In this document: positions 43,035 to 53,297 of the stretch, piece by piece
Position numbering within the stretch: position 1 is the stretch's first letter
Layout of the letters: the number at the start of each line of letters is the position of its first letter
Assembly: GCF_910594985.1 (NCBI RefSeq)
Contig: NZ_CAJVCE010000022.1
Span: forward strand, 1 to 64,000
Source of the DNA: Paenibacillus allorhizosphaerae
Lineage (GTDB): Bacteria > Bacillota > Bacilli > Paenibacillales > NBRC-103111
Length of the DNA stretch: 64,000 nucleotides
Direction: 5' to 3'
Program-made: the position numbers and the translations under genes
The notes under the pieces: generated by a model
The model's input: only the letters and a program-made list of their open reading frames with translations
The model's database searches: none
Told to the model about the DNA's origin: nothing

Positions 43035-43064
43035 TATTTATTATTGCATCGCTTTCATTGTCAA
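43035..43064 (-). promoter_or_regulatory. Promoter of the XylR-like gene with cre-like site
   Basis: On the minus strand TTGACA (43064-43059) and TAAATA (43040-43035) are 18 bases apart. TGAAAGCGATGCAA (43057-43044) lies between them. It matches the CcpA cre consensus TGWAANCGNTNWCA in its first ten positions but not in the last few, so it is only suggestive. Confidence 0.4.
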
Positions 43065-43110
43065 GGTTAAATAACTCAAGGTCTGGGAACTTCTATTAGT
43101 AAAAAAAAAT

Positions 43111-43302
43111 GATCTATTAGGAAGGTACGTGGATAAAGTGTATGCTGGCAAGCATGGGAACATTATTGGGGTTCAGTTAGGAGGATATATTGATAATTGG
43201 CTTTATATGAGCAACATCAAGCGCACGATAGGGGAAGTAACAGGCTGTTTTCAGGAATATAAATTTCCACTATGTCTGGTTAATGCCGCCGAAAGCGGTT
43301 AA
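43111..43302 (+). pseudogene. ADP-ribosylglycohydrolase N-terminal fragment
   Basis: An open stretch without a start reads RYVDKVYAGKHGNIIGVQLG, then GYIDNW and IKRTIGEVTG before a stop at 43300. The V-Y-A-G-x-x-G-x-I-I-G-V-x-L-G block is the typical opening of ADP-ribosylglycohydrolase (DraG-like) proteins, which are frequent near sugar catabolism genes in Paenibacillus. The metal-binding residues and the rest of the domain are gone. Bases 43303-43570 show no gene except the leader of the next sulfatase. Confidence 0.55.
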
Positions 43303-43570
43303 AAATTTCATTGGCAGTTAACGCTCTCAATGGAATAATTAAGAATTGAATATTGAGTATTTCTATGGCTCCTCAGTATATTTACATAATATCGCGATGT
43401 TAAATATCTCAATAACAAAGCGAAAAAACTCATCGACTTGCGCGCTTCATTTCACTATAGTAAAAATTAACCTAATCGATTCCAAAGTTAATCATATGGA
43501 AAGAAATTCCCCACTTCTTCCATATGAAAGCGCAAACAAATATATGAATCGATAGAAGGAGGTTATTGGT

Positions 43571-45115
43571 ATGAGCCAACCCAATATTGTCGTTATTTGC
43601 AGCGACCAGCATCATCCACTCGTAACGGGTTACCGTGGGCATACCTTTGTCCAAACGCCTCATCTAGATCAGCTTGCAGCAGATGGTGCTTATTTCAGCA
43701 GAGCGTACAGCAATTGCCCGGTATGTACGCCGAGCCGGATGAGTTTCATAACCGGGAAATACCCGCATCAAATCGATAGCTGGTTCCTCGGTTGTCCCTT
43801 GGACCGTAAGGAAATGACATGGTCCCGAAAGCTGCACGAGGCGGGAATCCCTTCGACTATGTTTGGAAAAATGGACTTTTGCGGCGACTACCAAGATGGA
43901 GGATTTACAGATTATAAAATCATCAAAAAACGAGCCGCTTTTAACCCGTATCCGCGGACCACGCCGCTCCCCTCGCGTTTGGAAGGAAGCCTTCGAACTC
44001 AGAAGCGCATTCTTATCGAGAAAGCTGGATATCGGGATGAGACAGTATCGTTCGAACCCCGCAAGGACGGTGGTGAAGGGTACAACCTTGCCGTAGGCTT
44101 TTACGATCATGATAAGCAAGTAACGGACTGGGCTATCGAATTTGTGAAACAAAAGGGACAGGAATCAACCAAGAAACCATGGGCGATGTATATGGGCTTC
44201 ATGTTCCCGCATTGGCCTTTCATGGTACCAAAAAAATATTTCGACTTGTATTACCCGGATCGCGTCGCGATTCCGCATGATGCCCATTTTCCAAATGAAA
44301 ATCTTCATCCGCAAGTACGCAATATGCAAAGAGCACTCGATCTCGGATCGCTTTCGGAACCGATGTTACGCAAAGTAATCTCCGCGTATTATGGGATGAT
44401 TACCGCTCTGGATGAAAATATCGGAAGGCTTGTAGCCGAACTGAAGGCGCAAAACCTTTATGATGACACGTATATTGTGTACATGTCTGATCATGGTGAA
44501 AACTTGGGGGAACACGGGTTGTTCTATAAACAGTGCAGCTACGAAGGTTCTGTTGGTGTGCCTTTGGTATTAAAAGGACCAGGTGTGCCGGCTGGTCAGC
44601 GTATCGATCATCCGGTTACACTGGTGGACTTGTATCCAACGATCATGGAAATTATGAATTTGGACACTGAATCGGATCGCCCCGGACAAAGCTGGCTGTC
44701 ATTGCTTAAAAACAACAACAAGGAACGAAAGGATTACGCTTTCTCGGAATATCACGGTAATTTCTTCAAACAGGATTGGTACATGCTGGTGCGCGGCGAT
44801 TATAAATATACATACTACGTAAACGACAGGCCAAGCTTGTTCAATGTGAAAGAGGATCCTCAAGAGCTCCACGATTTGGCGAATGATGAACGATATGTAA
44901 GCGTATTGAAAGATTTTGAGTCCAAATTGCGTGAAGTCGTTGATCCGGAGAAAGTGTCGCTTCGGGCGAAGAAGGATTTGGGCTTGATTGGAAAGGAAGG
45001 GGAAGATTATACCCTTACCTTGAGCGAACCGCAGCTCAAGGAATTGATCAAGCAAGGCGTCTTTCAGCACGAACCGGAATTCCCAAGCTGGCCAGAAAGC
45101 AACGTTAACCCATAG
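43571..45115 (+). CDS. Sulfatase (type I, Cys-type), cytoplasmic
   Basis: The 514-residue sulfatase starts SQPNIVVICSDQHHPL, with the signature CTPSR at Cys52 (CPVCTPSRMSFITGKYPH), MFGKMDFCGDY in place of the common GKWHL motif, and MSDHGENLGEHG for the second metal site. GKMDF instead of GKWHL and the longer C-terminus (ending EFPSWPESN) suggest a subgroup akin to choline sulfatase-like or other FSDQH-type enzymes with distinct specificity. No signal peptide. AGAAGGAGG lies 8 bases upstream. It is divergent from the XylR-like gene and followed by an orphan binding protein. Confidence 0.9.
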   Translation: MSQPNIVVICSDQHHPLVTGYRGHTFVQTPHLDQLAADGAYFSRAYSNCPVCTPSRMSFITGKYPHQIDSWFLGCPLDRKEMTWSRKLHEAGIPSTMFGKMDFCGDYQDGGFTDYKIIKKRAAFNPYPRTTPLPSRLEGSLRTQKRILIEKAGYRDETVSFEPRKDGGEGYNLAVGFYDHDKQVTDWAIEFVKQKGQESTKKPWAMYMGFMFPHWPFMVPKKYFDLYYPDRVAIPHDAHFPNENLHPQVRNMQRALDLGSLSEPMLRKVISAYYGMITALDENIGRLVAELKAQNLYDDTYIVYMSDHGENLGEHGLFYKQCSYEGSVGVPLVLKGPGVPAGQRIDHPVTLVDLYPTIMEIMNLDTESDRPGQSWLSLLKNNNKERKDYAFSEYHGNFFKQDWYMLVRGDYKYTYYVNDRPSLFNVKEDPQELHDLANDERYVSVLKDFESKLREVVDPEKVSLRAKKDLGLIGKEGEDYTLTLSEPQLKELIKQGVFQHEPEFPSWPESNVNP

Positions 45116-45239
45116 TTCGTAAACATGTAACACCAGAAGCAGGTTTGTTATTCGACGGTTTCTAGGTTGCATACCGAGTTCCTTTTTTCTTTGTCTACCA
45201 ATGTTAGAATACATAACCTTTTTAAGGGGATGAATTTAA

Positions 45240-46520
45240 ATGAAGAAAAGATCGGTACTTGTCCTATCAACCGTGCTCTTCGCTTTTATTCTCGAGGGTT
45301 GCGATAGTAAAGCAAGTGACACGCCCGTCCAAGCGGGGGCACCTAAAGAGCCGGTGACACTGGTTGTATGGAGTCAGCAGCCCGACATTCCGTCAATTGA
45401 AATGTTTGAGGAGCTTTATGCGAAACCGGTTCACGCCAAATATCCCTATATCACTTTGAAATTGCTTCAAGCGAATAATGATCCTCTTGACAAACTGGTT
45501 ACCCTAGGTGAAATTCCGGATATGTTCATCAACTCGCTGCTTAATTTCAAGAATATTCGGGACGTGGGACTGCTGTACGATCTTAGCCCACTGATCAAAA
45601 AGTATCAGTTTGATTTGAACCGAATTCAACCGGGATTAATCAAACAGGTGCTGTTGACCAGTGATAATGGTCAAATCAATAGCATCCCGCACTATCTCAA
45701 TTTCAATGCGCTATATTACAACAAAGACCTTTTTGACAGATTTGGAATCGGGTACCCTCGAGACGGAATGAACTGGGATCAGATTCTCGATCTGGCACAA
45801 AAAATGACAAGAACCGATGGGGGAGTGAATTATCGGGGATTGGATCCTGAAAATCTCGACCGGTTGAATTATATAGTGGGCAATCTAGGTGCTTTAGTCG
45901 ATCCCAAGACGGATGAACCGCTGGTTGAGCAATGGAAACCGGCTTATGAAATGTATGAGAGGATACTCTCGATTCCGGGAAACAAATTGCCCGAATTCAA
46001 TTCGTCTATGGATGTCTTCTTGAAAGATAAAAATGTTGCGATGAGATTATCGTACAGCCAATTGGACAGTCTCGCTAAAGTAACGGATTTGAACTGGGAT
46101 ATGGTCACGTATCCGATATTGAAAGATCGTCCTGTTCCTAAGTCGGTGGCAGGTGGAAAGGGACTCATGATTGCCAATACCTCCAAGCATAAAGAGGATG
46201 CCTTTCTCGTGATCGAAACGATTCTGTCTGAAGAAGTTCAGAAGGAATTCATGCGTAATGGTCAATTATCTACGTTGAAGGACAAATCAATTCAGGCAGA
46301 ATTCGGAAAGAAACTTCCGTTCCTGAAAGGGAAAAATGTTATGTCCATTTTCAAATATGATTCGGGCTGGTATGCGCCAACGCCATATGATGGCTTCGTC
46401 TCAGGTATTCCCAAGAAACATGCCCTTGATATGTACAATGGAAAGAAAGACATCAACACAGTCATTCGGGAAGCAAAGGAAGAAATGACGAAGATTATCC
46501 AGGATAAAATGAAAAAGTAG
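45240..46520 (+). CDS. Orphan extracellular solute-binding lipoprotein
   Basis: The 426-residue protein has a lipoprotein signal with lipobox LEGC (Cys21). Subfamily blocks are KPVHAKYPYITLKL, YNKDLFDRFGIGYPRDGMNW, LNWDMVTYPILKD and the C-terminal DINTVIREAKEEM. It pairs with the sulfatase at 43571 and is the third intact copy of this subfamily from the left. There is a 124-base gap after the sulfatase, so it may also have its own promoter. AAGGGGA precedes the ATG. No permease is nearby. Confidence 0.9.
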   Translation: MKKRSVLVLSTVLFAFILEGCDSKASDTPVQAGAPKEPVTLVVWSQQPDIPSIEMFEELYAKPVHAKYPYITLKLLQANNDPLDKLVTLGEIPDMFINSLLNFKNIRDVGLLYDLSPLIKKYQFDLNRIQPGLIKQVLLTSDNGQINSIPHYLNFNALYYNKDLFDRFGIGYPRDGMNWDQILDLAQKMTRTDGGVNYRGLDPENLDRLNYIVGNLGALVDPKTDEPLVEQWKPAYEMYERILSIPGNKLPEFNSSMDVFLKDKNVAMRLSYSQLDSLAKVTDLNWDMVTYPILKDRPVPKSVAGGKGLMIANTSKHKEDAFLVIETILSEEVQKEFMRNGQLSTLKDKSIQAEFGKKLPFLKGKNVMSIFKYDSGWYAPTPYDGFVSGIPKKHALDMYNGKKDINTVIREAKEEMTKIIQDKMKK

Positions 46521-46554
46521 GTAGTTCTTCGCATAAAGGAATGGAGATGATGTC

Positions 46555-47279
46555 ATGATCCGTGTCATCATATGGAATGAGAATGTTCATGAGCGAACGA
46601 ACCCTGAAGTCGCCCGGATCTACCCGAACGGCATTCACGGAGCGTTGGCGGAGGGGCTCAAGCGGAATGACTGGAAGATCTGTACAGCGACGCTGGAAGA
46701 GCCGGAACACGGACTGACCGAGGATACGCTGAACGATACGGACGTTCTGATTTGGTGGGGCCATATGGCACACGGTCAGGTTATGGACGAGATCGTGAAC
46801 CGCGTTCATCATCGGGTGCTGCAGGGCATGGGTCTGATCGTGCTGCATTCGGCCCATGTTTCGAAAATTTTCAGAAAGCTGATGGGCCGTCCTGCAACCT
46901 CAAATGGCGAGAAGCGAACGAGCGAGAACGCATCTGGATCATCGATCCTGCGCATCCGATCGCTTCTGGTCTTGGCCAGTATATCGAGTTGGAGCGCGAA
47001 GAGATGTATGGCGAAGATCATGATATTCCGGCGCCTGATGAGCTGGTGTTCATCAGCTGGTTTGAAGGCGGTGAAGTGTTTCGAAGCGGATGTACTTACC
47101 ACCGCGGTCAGGGCAAGGTTTTTTACTTCCGTCCTGGTCATGAGACGTGTCCGACCTACCATAACAAAGAGGTACTTCAGGTCATCGAGAACGCCGTGGA
47201 GTGGGCTGCTCAGAAACATGGGGCAAGGCCAGTTTACGGCAACGCGAAGCCGCTTGAGGAAATCAAGACAAAGATCTAG
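46555..47279 (+). pseudogene. ThuA-like protein gene with a single frameshift
   Basis: The N-terminal part (46555 to about 46885) reads [20 protein letters not shown], later [12 protein letters not shown] and [16 protein letters not shown]. The remainder continues in another plus frame as [57 protein letters not shown] text and a stop at 47279. Together these give a full ThuA-type (trehalose utilisation, class I glutamine amidotransferase-like) protein of about 241 residues. A single base appears to be missing between 46884 and 46892 (around GGGCCGTCCTGC). Without correction the first frame runs on into the next gene. ThuA-like proteins are linked with sugar oxidation. Sequencing error, recent mutation and recoding are all possible; no slippery heptamer is evident. 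Confidence 0.8.
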
Positions 47280-47364
47280 CGTAAACGGAACGATCGGCCG
47301 TGGCCCCCTATTGCGTTTTTTTTCCACGGGTGGACGTAAAGATATAAATGAGGAGGAGCCATAC

Positions 47365-48405
47365 ATGAGAAGTGTGGTCATCGTAAGTTCTATTTTTGAT
47401 CGAACATGGCCGTATGCGGCTGATCATTTTCATTCGCTGTGGAGGGCACAGGGGGAAGTGGGGTTCATTCGTCTGGAGGAGGGTGATTCCCGTCCGGCTG
47501 GCGAGATCATTGCAAATTCGGATACCGTAACACGCCTCGTTTTATTATGCGTGCCGGTCACACTGAAGTGTCTACAGAGTTTATCTGCTTTGAAGGAAGG
47601 CGCATTTTCAGCAAAATATGCTCACAATCTGACCGCAGAATGTGAGGAATACTTGAAGCAGAAGGGAGTAAAGGTATATGGACATCCCAGCGAGGGTTTC
47701 TGGGGACAATCCGTCTCCGAATTCGCGCTTGCCTTAACGATATGCGGGCTGCGCAGAATCCCGCAAACGCATCATGAAATCATCACCTCTCATGCACCAT
47801 GGAAATTCAGTCCACCCAAAGAGGACAATCGTCCGGTTGTTCGTGGCGAGCAGTTTAGTGACGATTACCGATTTACAAATGGCACGGTTGCCGGGAAGCG
47901 GGTCCGCATTGTTGGAGCAGGCAATATTGCCAGCAGATACGCGAGTTTTGTGCATATGCTTGGTGCTGACGTTGCGGCATGGGATCCCTTTGCCAGTGAA
48001 CCATGCTTTCACCGTTCCGGTGCCCGAAAGGAATATCACTTAGAGGAACTAGTCAAGGATGCAGATATCTTTGTGCCCATGGTGCCCTTGACCGAATCAA
48101 CAACAAGACTCGTTACAGCAGAGCTGATAAATTCTCTTCCAAGCGGGTGCTTGGTGGTCCTGTCGACCCGAGCCAAAATTTGTGACACGGAAGCTCTTTA
48201 CGAACGGGTTTTTCGCGATGAGATCAGCTTAGCCGCGGATGTGTTCGATGTGGAACCACTACCGCTTGCTCATCCGCTGCTTGGCAGGCACAATGTCGTT
48301 CACACTCCGCATAATGCCGGAAGAACGACCCATGCAAATCAGCAATGGGCGGAGTTACTGGCAAAGCAGTTCGAGCCACAAGGAGAAAGGAAGTTTTTAC
48401 AATGA
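47365..48405 (+). CDS. D-isomer-specific 2-hydroxyacid dehydrogenase
   Basis: The product is 346 residues from ATG 47365, with AGGAGGAGCC just upstream. The NAD-binding domain is clear: [20 protein letters not shown], then WDPFASEP, and the catalytic segment [33 protein letters not shown] and HTPHNAGRT. In family members Arg, Glu and His act in hydride transfer; here R (STRA), E (VEPLP) and H (TPHN) are present. It probably interconverts a 2-keto and a 2-hydroxy acid from sugar breakdown. The gene overlaps the next oxidoreductase by 4 bases (ATGA). A longer 616-codon open frame from 46555 is an artefact of the ThuA frameshift. Confidence 0.88.
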   Translation: MRSVVIVSSIFDRTWPYAADHFHSLWRAQGEVGFIRLEEGDSRPAGEIIANSDTVTRLVLLCVPVTLKCLQSLSALKEGAFSAKYAHNLTAECEEYLKQKGVKVYGHPSEGFWGQSVSEFALALTICGLRRIPQTHHEIITSHAPWKFSPPKEDNRPVVRGEQFSDDYRFTNGTVAGKRVRIVGAGNIASRYASFVHMLGADVAAWDPFASEPCFHRSGARKEYHLEELVKDADIFVPMVPLTESTTRLVTAELINSLPSGCLVVLSTRAKICDTEALYERVFRDEISLAADVFDVEPLPLAHPLLGRHNVVHTPHNAGRTTHANQQWAELLAKQFEPQGERKFLQ

Positions 48406-49502
48406 ATAGAAAAATAAGAATGGCTATCGCTGGCCTCGGATTTGGAGCCGAATTTATTCCGATTTATCAAAATCATCCGCACACGGAGATGTATGCCATA
48501 TGTCAGCGTTCCAGTGATAAACTGAAGACGATGGGCGATCACTTCGGTATTCCGGTACGATACGCCAGCTTTGAGGAAATGTTGAAAGATGTAAAAATTG
48601 ATGCCGTCCATATCAACACCCCCATACCTAATCATGCTGAACAAAGCATTGCCGCACTGAATGCAGGTAAACATGTGGCCTGTACGGTTCCGATGGCGAC
48701 TTCTGTTGAGGATTGCCGAAGAATTGTAGAGGCGCAGCATGCCTCCGGAAAAAACTACATGATGATGGAAACCGCCGTTTACACTCGTGAATTCTTGCAT
48801 GTAAAAAAGCTGCGAGACAGCGGTGCGCTAGGACGCATCCAGTTCTTGCGAGGTGCACATCAGCAGGAAATGGCCGGCTGGCCGGGATATTGGGAGGGAC
48901 TTCCTCCGATGCATTATGCTACACATGCCGTGAGTCCGCTGCTTGCTTTGGCGGAAAGCGAAGTGGATTTTGTATCTTGCTTCGGCTCAGGACGTATAGC
49001 TGATTGCCTTATCGAAAAGTACGGATCTCCCTTTGCAGTGGAATCTGCCTTGTTCAGGTTAAAAAATAGCACGCTGGCGGCTGAGGTGACCCGTTCTTTA
49101 TTTGAAACCTCCCGCGAATATATAGAAAGCTTCGATATTTATGCCGACACTATGAGCTTTGAGTGGCAGCGGCTGGAGGATGAGGATCCGGCTCTCTTTA
49201 CCGGGGAAGATGGGAAAAGAGTGAAAATTCCAGATTACGCACACCTGCTTCCGGAAAGCATTCGAAGGTATACGACGGAAGGCGTTTACGATTCACAGGA
49301 GAATCAACATTTATCCTTTACACAGGGCAGCGGGCATGGAGGATCTCATCCACATCTTGCGAACGAATTCGTCATGAGTATTGTCGAGCACCGGGAACCT
49401 TATCCGAATGTCCTTACCTCAGCCAATTGGACGTGCGCTGGAATTTGCGCCCATGAATCCGCGATGAAGGGTGGGGAAATCGTCAAAATCCCGCAGTTTT
49501 AA
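48402..49502 (+). CDS. Gfo/Idh/MocA family oxidoreductase
   Basis: This protein of about 366 residues starts at ATG 48402, overlapping the previous stop. It has the Rossmann fold opening [38 protein letters not shown], and the family's [19 protein letters not shown] in place of the more common EKP motif. The C-terminal domain has [13 protein letters not shown] text ([14 protein letters not shown]) with a catalytic-type His. Such enzymes oxidise or epimerise sugars and sugar acids with NAD(P). It is translationally coupled to the 2-hydroxyacid dehydrogenase, so the two likely act on the same metabolite. The substrate is unknown. Confidence 0.9.
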   Translation: MNRKIRMAIAGLGFGAEFIPIYQNHPHTEMYAICQRSSDKLKTMGDHFGIPVRYASFEEMLKDVKIDAVHINTPIPNHAEQSIAALNAGKHVACTVPMATSVEDCRRIVEAQHASGKNYMMMETAVYTREFLHVKKLRDSGALGRIQFLRGAHQQEMAGWPGYWEGLPPMHYATHAVSPLLALAESEVDFVSCFGSGRIADCLIEKYGSPFAVESALFRLKNSTLAAEVTRSLFETSREYIESFDIYADTMSFEWQRLEDEDPALFTGEDGKRVKIPDYAHLLPESIRRYTTEGVYDSQENQHLSFTQGSGHGGSHPHLANEFVMSIVEHREPYPNVLTSANWTCAGICAHESAMKGGEIVKIPQF

Positions 49503-50041
49503 TAAAAAGCATGGAGGAAAAACAATGCTAGCATCAAATATCTCAGTTGTATTCTAGAAATAAAAATATTTAGGATTAGCTTTGGCTAACTTCGTTGTAA
49601 TACACGGGATTTGGGAATCGGGGATATTTGTTCTTATCCAAGAGTATTATCAAGGCCAGCAGATACTACCCAAATCGATCTTCGATGAAGCAGTAAAAGT
49701 ATTACTCCAGCAAGCCTTAACGAAACCTTACCACGAAATGGATTTTTTTGGTGGGTACTGACTCGGAATTGGGGTACAACTGTCAAAGGGGTGTATTCTC
49801 TCGGGATATACGGGAGTGCACTGTTAGTTATACCGGAATATACCATAGTGGCTGTACGAATGAATCCGAGCGAAATTCAGTAGGTTATGATTAAGAAATA
49901 AAAAAACATTCGGAAACATGGTTTATTGGGGGCAGTGAACTGTGTCATGTCCCCGTTCGCCCAGATCTTCAATCACGTGGATACGGTAGAGCCTTTGTTT
50001 CATTTTTTTGTATAGGCTATGTTAAATCATATTGTTGATAT
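49503..50041. other. No recognisable gene
   Basis: I see no supportable open frame, repeat or RNA. The end of the stretch leads into the transposase remnant, so it may contain further decayed insertion-sequence DNA. Confidence 0.4.
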
Positions 50042-50455
50042 TTGATAATTACGAACGCTTGTTTTATAAGACGTATTCTTACACCCAAATTGGATGATGC
50101 AATCGGCAATTATTTGTCCGCATCGAATGTGCCTTGTACCGACTCATGGAGGGCATTCAGTTCCTATGCAAAATCGAAAAGTTTAGACCACTACCGATTT
50201 AAGTCCGATGGAAAACAATGTGTTAAAGGGGTTTTATCACATTCAAAATGTAAACAACTATCATACCGATTGAAACGTTGGATTGATCGTTTTAATGGGG
50301 TTGCAACCAAGTATTTATTTGGCGTGGTTCCGTTACTTGGATAGCAAGGATTATGAGAACACTGCGTCCAATAAGAAAAATATGTTAATCATATCTTGTC
50401 TATTTACTGTAAATGAGTCAAACTCAAAACTTCGAAGGTTGGCTTTTTCTTGATA
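50042..50455 (+). pseudogene. IS1595-type transposase C-terminal remnant
   Basis: Frame one reads VPCTDSWRAFSSYAKSKSLD, then HYRFKSDGKQ-type text. After frame changes near 50225 and 50320 the others read RLKRWIDRFNGVATKYL, WFRYLDSKDYENTAS and LFTVNESNSKLRRLAFS. These blocks in this order are the end of IS1595-family transposases (ISXO2-like domain). At least two frameshifts and the missing N-terminus show that it is dead. Confidence 0.7.
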
Positions 50456-50591
50456 AACAAACGGGGAATATTGAACAGTGCTTAAACTTACCTTAATACA
50501 AAGACAGCAATTAAAAAGAAATCTCATCTCAATATGTGTGCTAATATTTAAAAATTAGTAACACAATTATTAGGTGAAGGAGAAGATTACC

Positions 50592-51011
50592 TTGGGACAA
50601 AACAATGATAATCTACCAAATCTGGAACTTAAAAAATTTGATAGGTTAATCGGCACATGGAATGTCAACGGTCCAATTGTTGCAGGTACAGTGAACTTTA
50701 AGTGGTTAGAAGGTGGTTTTTTTCTTGTGCAAGAAGTTGACATGGACTATGAAGGGCGAAAGATCAAAGGGGTTGAGTACATTGGCTACGATGAATCAAA
50801 CAGAATCTGTTCTTCCCATTTCTTCGATAACGTTGGTCATGTTTTTACATACGATTGGGAGATAGATGGTAACGATATCACAATCTGGTTTGGTCGAAAG
50901 GGTTCAAATAATCGATTTAAAGGTAAATTTAGCGAAGATGGGAATTCATACAATGGTACGTGGGAATGGCCAGGTGGAGGGTATGGGGCAACCCTCACAA
51001 GAGTAAATTAG
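50592..51011 (+). CDS. DUF1579-like (lipocalin-like) protein
   Basis: The product is 139 residues if started at TTG 50592, which has AAGGAGA nine bases upstream; the GTG at 50574 would include that site in the coding part. It reads NLELKKFDRLIGTWNVNGPI, then FKWLEGGFFLVQEVDMDY, FDNVGHVFTYDWEIDGN and GKFSEDGNSYNGTWEWPGGG. The L-x-G-x-W start and the E-G-G-F-F-L strand fit the DUF1579 / nitrobindin-like beta-barrel family of unknown role. It is cytoplasmic and ends before a strong terminator at 51115-51148. Confidence 0.8.
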   Translation: MGQNNDNLPNLELKKFDRLIGTWNVNGPIVAGTVNFKWLEGGFFLVQEVDMDYEGRKIKGVEYIGYDESNRICSSHFFDNVGHVFTYDWEIDGNDITIWFGRKGSNNRFKGKFSEDGNSYNGTWEWPGGGYGATLTRVN

Positions 51012-51114
51012 AAGAAATATGATGGGTTAACCAGTAATGGATGGTTAAAGTGGTTGAAATTAATTGGATAGCTTAAACGTTGTTAATGTATAGGTTATTA
51101 CGGGTACGACAGCT

Positions 51115-51148
51115 AAGTTAACCGCCTTCTAATGAAGGCGGTTAACTT
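51115..51148 (+). terminator. Strong terminator
   Basis: AAGTTAACCGCCTTC pairs perfectly with GAAGGCGGTTAACTT around TAAT. It is located about 100 bases after the DUF1579-like gene. Confidence 0.75.
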
Positions 51149-51289
51149 ATAATCATTAATCAACATTAAGGTTTAACATAGCCTTTGTAAATGAAATAAT
51201 GAGACTTTTTGGACTGATAATTTAGATCCAATTGTTGAATCAATTATTAAAACAATGACACTTTTGCTTGATATCAGCCTTCTTCAGTA

Positions 51290-51577
51290 ATTCAGCCGTG
51301 GTCGCCTTTCCAATACGGATTCTTCGAAGAAGTATTCCTCGGAAACGACAAGTTCCCGGAACTGAACCGGAAGCTCGATGAAATCACGTCAAAAAACGAA
51401 GTAAGCAATACGATCATCGCCATCGCATGGATTTTGCGCGACCCCGCAGGCATGCAGCCGGTCACCGGTACCATGAATGTAGAGCGGTTAAAAGTTTGCT
51501 GTAAGACAATCGAAATTTATTTGACACGTCAAGAATGGTATGTGATTTATCGCGCAGCAGGCAATGTGCTTCCGTAA
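51290..51577 (+). pseudogene. Aldo/keto reductase C-terminal fragment
   Basis: The open frame reads IQPWSPFQYGFFEEVFLGND, then KFPELNRKLDEI, NTIIAIAWILRDPAGMQPVT, GTMNVERLK and LTRQEWYVIYRAAGNVLP before its stop. The A-W-x-L-R-x-P-A-x-M-Q-P-V-x-G-T block is diagnostic of the YdhF-type aldo/keto reductases. The N-terminal two thirds with the catalytic Tyr and Lys are missing. There is no ribosome binding site. Confidence 0.8.
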
Positions 51578-51623
51578 ATTGGAACAACCAGTTCACAAAA
51601 TATTTTGCTATAAACACTCGGCA

Positions 51624-51652
51624 GTCTATAACTTTATTTTCTAGTTATAGAC
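51624..51652. terminator. Terminator near sulfatase end
   Basis: GTCTATAACT (51624-51633) pairs with AGTTATAGAC (51643-51652). It lies 48 bases beyond the stop of the minus-strand sulfatase. Confidence 0.65.
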
Positions 51653-51699
51653 TACCGCTTCAATCGAGTTAACGTTTTTCCTGCTGAAATGTTCGCTTT

Positions 51700-53049
51700 C
51701 TAAATGAAACCCGTATAAGGCACAGTACCGTTTTCATCAACCGGATATCCCCAGCGTTCAATATAGGTATCCCCGGGTAAAAATTCATCGTTATACTTCT
51801 CCAGAAGCCGGTTCAGCCGGTCATCCAGATCCGGAAGCAGCCGCTGGCCTTCCGTTGTTCCGATCAAATTATTAAGTTGGAAAGGGTCTTTGAGATTATC
51901 ATACAACAGCCAAGGACCGGATAACGCTCTTACATATGTATACCGGCGGGTGCGGATCCCGCGAAACTCCTTGCCGCCGTTTTTTCGAATCCACTGGCCG
52001 AAGGGATGGGCATTTTCAATCAGCGTTTCTTCCACGATCAGATCTTCCTTGCCAAACAAGTAGCCGGCGAAGCTGATTCCCTGCACTGTCTCCGGAATCG
52101 CGATACCACACAAGCCGAGCAGCGTAGGCATCACGTCGATCGTTGAGAACGGCATATCCACCCGCTTCGCCAGTTTTCCGAACGCCTGCGGCCAATGCAG
52201 CAGGAACGGCACGCGGATGCTTTCGTCCCAAGGCTTTTGCTTGTTATAGTGTCCTTGGGAGCCTACCATATCCCCATGATCCGAAGTGTAGATAAAAATA
52301 GTTTCTTCCTCCACGCCTTCCTCCCGAAGTGTCTTCCATAAATCTCCAAGACAATCGTCAAGAGCGGAAATATGCGAATAGTAGCCTGCCAAATCTTTCC
52401 GGACACGCTCCGCCATCGAGTCCGAAACATTGTCGCGCAATCGTATGGTGCTCGGATCATACATCTGCCGATATTTTTCAGGAGCTGTGTGATAGGGATC
52501 ATGAGGAGGCCCCCAAGACAGAAACATGGCGAAGGGACGGTTTTTCTCGTGATCGCGAATATATTCCCGCGCACAATCGGTCTGCGCTTTCGCGTCGTAA
52601 CCGTCCCACTGAAGCATGACCGGATCGTTTCCATAATAGAACGACTTATTATAGCTATGCGTGCATTCGAGCACACGCCAGAAATCAAATCCTTGTCTGC
52701 GTTCCGGTGGGATGTGGCTTGAACGCCCTCTTCCGTCCAGGTGCCATTTGCCGATATAGGCCGTATCGTAGCCCGCGGCTTTCAGTACCTTGCCGATGGT
52801 TACGGCATCAGGATTAAGCTGCACGTCGTTCACAAAAACTCCGTTCGTGAGAGGACGCTGCCCGGTAAGCAGGCTGGCACGAGCAGGACAGCAAACCGGC
52901 GCGCCGGAAATCGCCAAATCGAAGGAAACACTGCAATCATGAAGCTGATCCATCCACGGGGTTTTCACATCCGGATTCCCCTCATAACCGACGGCCTCCG
53001 CCCGATGCTGGTCACTAAATACAAAAACAAGGTTTGGTTTCTTAGTCAT
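51700..53049 (-). CDS. Sulfatase (type I, Cys-type), cytoplasmic
   Basis: The 449-residue sulfatase begins KPNLVFVFSDQHRAEAVGYE. It has the signature CCPAR at Cys53 (APVCCPARASLLTGQR), AYIGKWHLDGRGR and TSDHGDMVGSQG. It closely resembles the truncated sulfatase at 28028 in its middle part (GKWHLDG, IPPERRQGFDFW versus IIPPERRGGFQHW), so the two are probably paralogues with like specificity. No signal peptide. It points away from the binding protein at 53298, across a 248-base gap likely to hold two promoters. No regulator is beside it. Confidence 0.92.
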   Translation of the reverse strand: MTKKPNLVFVFSDQHRAEAVGYEGNPDVKTPWMDQLHDCSVSFDLAISGAPVCCPARASLLTGQRPLTNGVFVNDVQLNPDAVTIGKVLKAAGYDTAYIGKWHLDGRGRSSHIPPERRQGFDFWRVLECTHSYNKSFYYGNDPVMLQWDGYDAKAQTDCAREYIRDHEKNRPFAMFLSWGPPHDPYHTAPEKYRQMYDPSTIRLRDNVSDSMAERVRKDLAGYYSHISALDDCLGDLWKTLREEGVEEETIFIYTSDHGDMVGSQGHYNKQKPWDESIRVPFLLHWPQAFGKLAKRVDMPFSTIDVMPTLLGLCGIAIPETVQGISFAGYLFGKEDLIVEETLIENAHPFGQWIRKNGGKEFRGIRTRRYTYVRALSGPWLLYDNLKDPFQLNNLIGTTEGQRLLPDLDDRLNRLLEKYNDEFLPGDTYIERWGYPVDENGTVPYTGFI

Positions 53050-53297
53050 ATGCTACACCCTCCCAGCAGATATAGAGATCCCATAAACTTAGCATAAAAT
53101 ATTTGATTTGTTATCATAAATATCCTCCCGGATCCAATCGGAGTCAACCATAAGTTTTCGTTGAATTGCCGTATGAAACACGATTTAGATGAATTAACCA
53201 AATGTTCTGAAGAATACACCAATAAATCCGGTAACCTTTTTTATATAATGAGATTAGAAGTCAATATATTGGTAGTAATAATGGAAAGGGGTCAGGA

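Noticed and set aside
46555-48405. A single 616-residue two-domain protein
   Set aside because: Residues 112-270 have no ThuA or dehydrogenase features, while another frame gives a perfect ThuA C-terminus. The second gene has its own ribosome binding site at 47351.
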